Below are positions 4,527 to 5,109 of a stretch of DNA of 5,109 nucleotides, piece by piece. Origin of the DNA: Acidobacteriota bacterium. Its GTDB lineage: Bacteria > Acidobacteriota > Polarisedimenticolia > J045. The notes under the pieces were generated by a model. That model searched no databases, had not been told where the DNA came from, and worked only from the letters and a program-made list of their open reading frames with translations. The stretch covers positions 1 to 5,109 of the forward strand of contig JAMOQA010000599.1 in assembly GCA_027064265.1 (NCBI GenBank), in the 5' to 3' direction. Numbering within the stretch: position 1 is the first letter of the stretch; the number at the start of each line of letters is the position of its first letter. The position numbers and the translations under genes were made by a program.

Positions 4527-5109
4527 TCCCGCTCTCCCACGTCCTCCTCGCCGGCCTGGAGCCGGACGAGCCGGGCATAGGCACCGTCGCGGGCCAGCAG
4601 CTCCTCGTGGGTGCCCGACTCGACGATCCGCCCCGCCTCCAGCACGTGGATCCGGTCGGCACGGACGACGGTGGAGAGCCGGTGGGCGATGACGAGGGCG
4701 GTGCGCCCGGCGAGCAGGTTCTCGAGGGCCTGCTGGACGACCCGCTCCGCCTCGGCGTCGAGCGCGGAGGTCGCCTCGTCGAGCACCAGGATCGGCGCGT
4801 CCTTGAGAAACGCCCGGGCGATGGCGATCCGCTGCCGCTGGCCCGCCGACAGGCGCGAGCCCTTCTCGCCGATCCGGGTGTCGTAACCCTGGGGGAGCGC
4901 CAGGATGAACTCCTCCGCGTGGGCCGCCCGGGCCGCCCGCCGGATCGCCTCGAGGTCGGCGTCCGGCCGCCCGTAGGCGATGTTGGCCCGCACCGTGTCG
5001 TCGAAGAGGTGGGTCTCCTGGGTGACGAGGGCGATCTGGCGCCGCAGGGAGGCGAGGGTCACCTCCCGCAGGTCGTGGCCGTCGATCGTCACCCGGCCCC
5101 GGGTCGGGT
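4523..5109 (-). CDS. ABC exporter, C-terminal part of nucleotide-binding domain (MsbA-like, cut by window edge)
   Basis: The last 194 residues are visible; the membrane domain and Walker A lie beyond the right edge. Numbered from the first visible complete codon: PTRGRVTIDGHDLREV (1-16) is the stretch just after Walker A, Gln30 in LVTQETHLFDDTVRANI is the Q-loop, GYDTRIGEKGSRLSAGQRQR (74-93) carries the signature motif, Walker B ILVLDEATSALD is at 106-117 with Glu111, and the H-switch His142 is in VIAHRLSTV. This is the type found in half-transporters that export lipids or hydrophobic compounds (MsbA, LmrA). The signature reads LSAGQ rather than LSGGQ, a mild variant. The envelope genes nearby make a lipid A or glycolipid flippase plausible, but other exporters of the family cannot be excluded. 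The stop lies within the 24-bp palindrome shared with the convergent methyltransferase gene. Confidence 0.92.
   Translation of the reverse strand, partial: PTRGRVTIDGHDLREVTLASLRRQIALVTQETHLFDDTVRANIAYGRPDADLEAIRRAARAAHAEEFILALPQGYDTRIGEKGSRLSAGQRQRIAIARAFLKDAPILVLDEATSALDAEAERVVQQALENLLAGRTALVIAHRLSTVVRADRIHVLEAGRIVESGTHEELLARDGAYARLVRLQAGEEDVGERD

Noticed and set aside
3784..4662. Upstream extension of the kinase frame to give a 519-residue protein
   Set aside because: The extension is antisense to the methyltransferase gene and overlaps the ABC exporter gene. It has no motif, while GTG at 3783 has a strong ribosome binding site.

Overview
The window is about 70% or more G+C and tightly packed. 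It reads as chromosomal DNA of a Gram-negative (diderm) bacterium. The best lineage hint is a secreted von Willebrand factor A protein of the acidobacterial type (TIGR03436-like architecture with a C-terminal REGYY motif), so an Acidobacteriota-like organism is the first guess. That is inference from one family plus base composition. Lipopolysaccharide-type genes fit a diderm envelope.

Layout, left to right. (1) 1-736, minus: the first 245 residues of a Lon-like protease of the LonC/YcbZ type, cut by the window edge. (2) 738-862: divergent spacer. (3) 863-2047, plus: secreted Ig-like + vWA protein, complete. (4) 2055-3783, minus: a three-gene run ordered RIO/WaaP-like small kinase, DPM1-like family 2 glycosyltransferase, then small LAB_N membrane protein. 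Each junction is a 4-base ATGA stop/start overlap, so the genes are almost certainly one translationally coupled unit. The run is bounded upstream by a divergent gene and downstream by a convergent one (7 bp gap to the vWA gene). (5) 3784-3927: divergent spacer with a GC hairpin flanked by two inward-facing -10-like hexamers. (6) 3928-4506, plus: integral-membrane isoprenylcysteine/phospholipid methyltransferase-type protein. (7) 4503-4526: a perfect 24-bp palindrome holding the stop codons of both flanking convergent genes. (8) 4523-5109, minus: the C-terminal part of an ABC exporter nucleotide-binding domain, MsbA-like, cut by the right edge.

The centre and right half suggest an envelope-lipid neighbourhood. 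A glycosyltransferase may build a polyprenyl-phosphate sugar, a LAB_N protein may anchor or flip it, a small kinase may phosphorylate a glycolipid, a membrane methyltransferase lies next to them, and a lipid-flippase-type ABC exporter follows. The left half (Lon-like protease, vWA protein) has no evident functional link to it. I see no RNA genes, mobile elements, CRISPR arrays or phage genes. The most interesting items are the coupled kinase-GT2-LAB_N cassette, the palindrome carrying both stops, and the symmetric hairpin in the 3.8 kb spacer.
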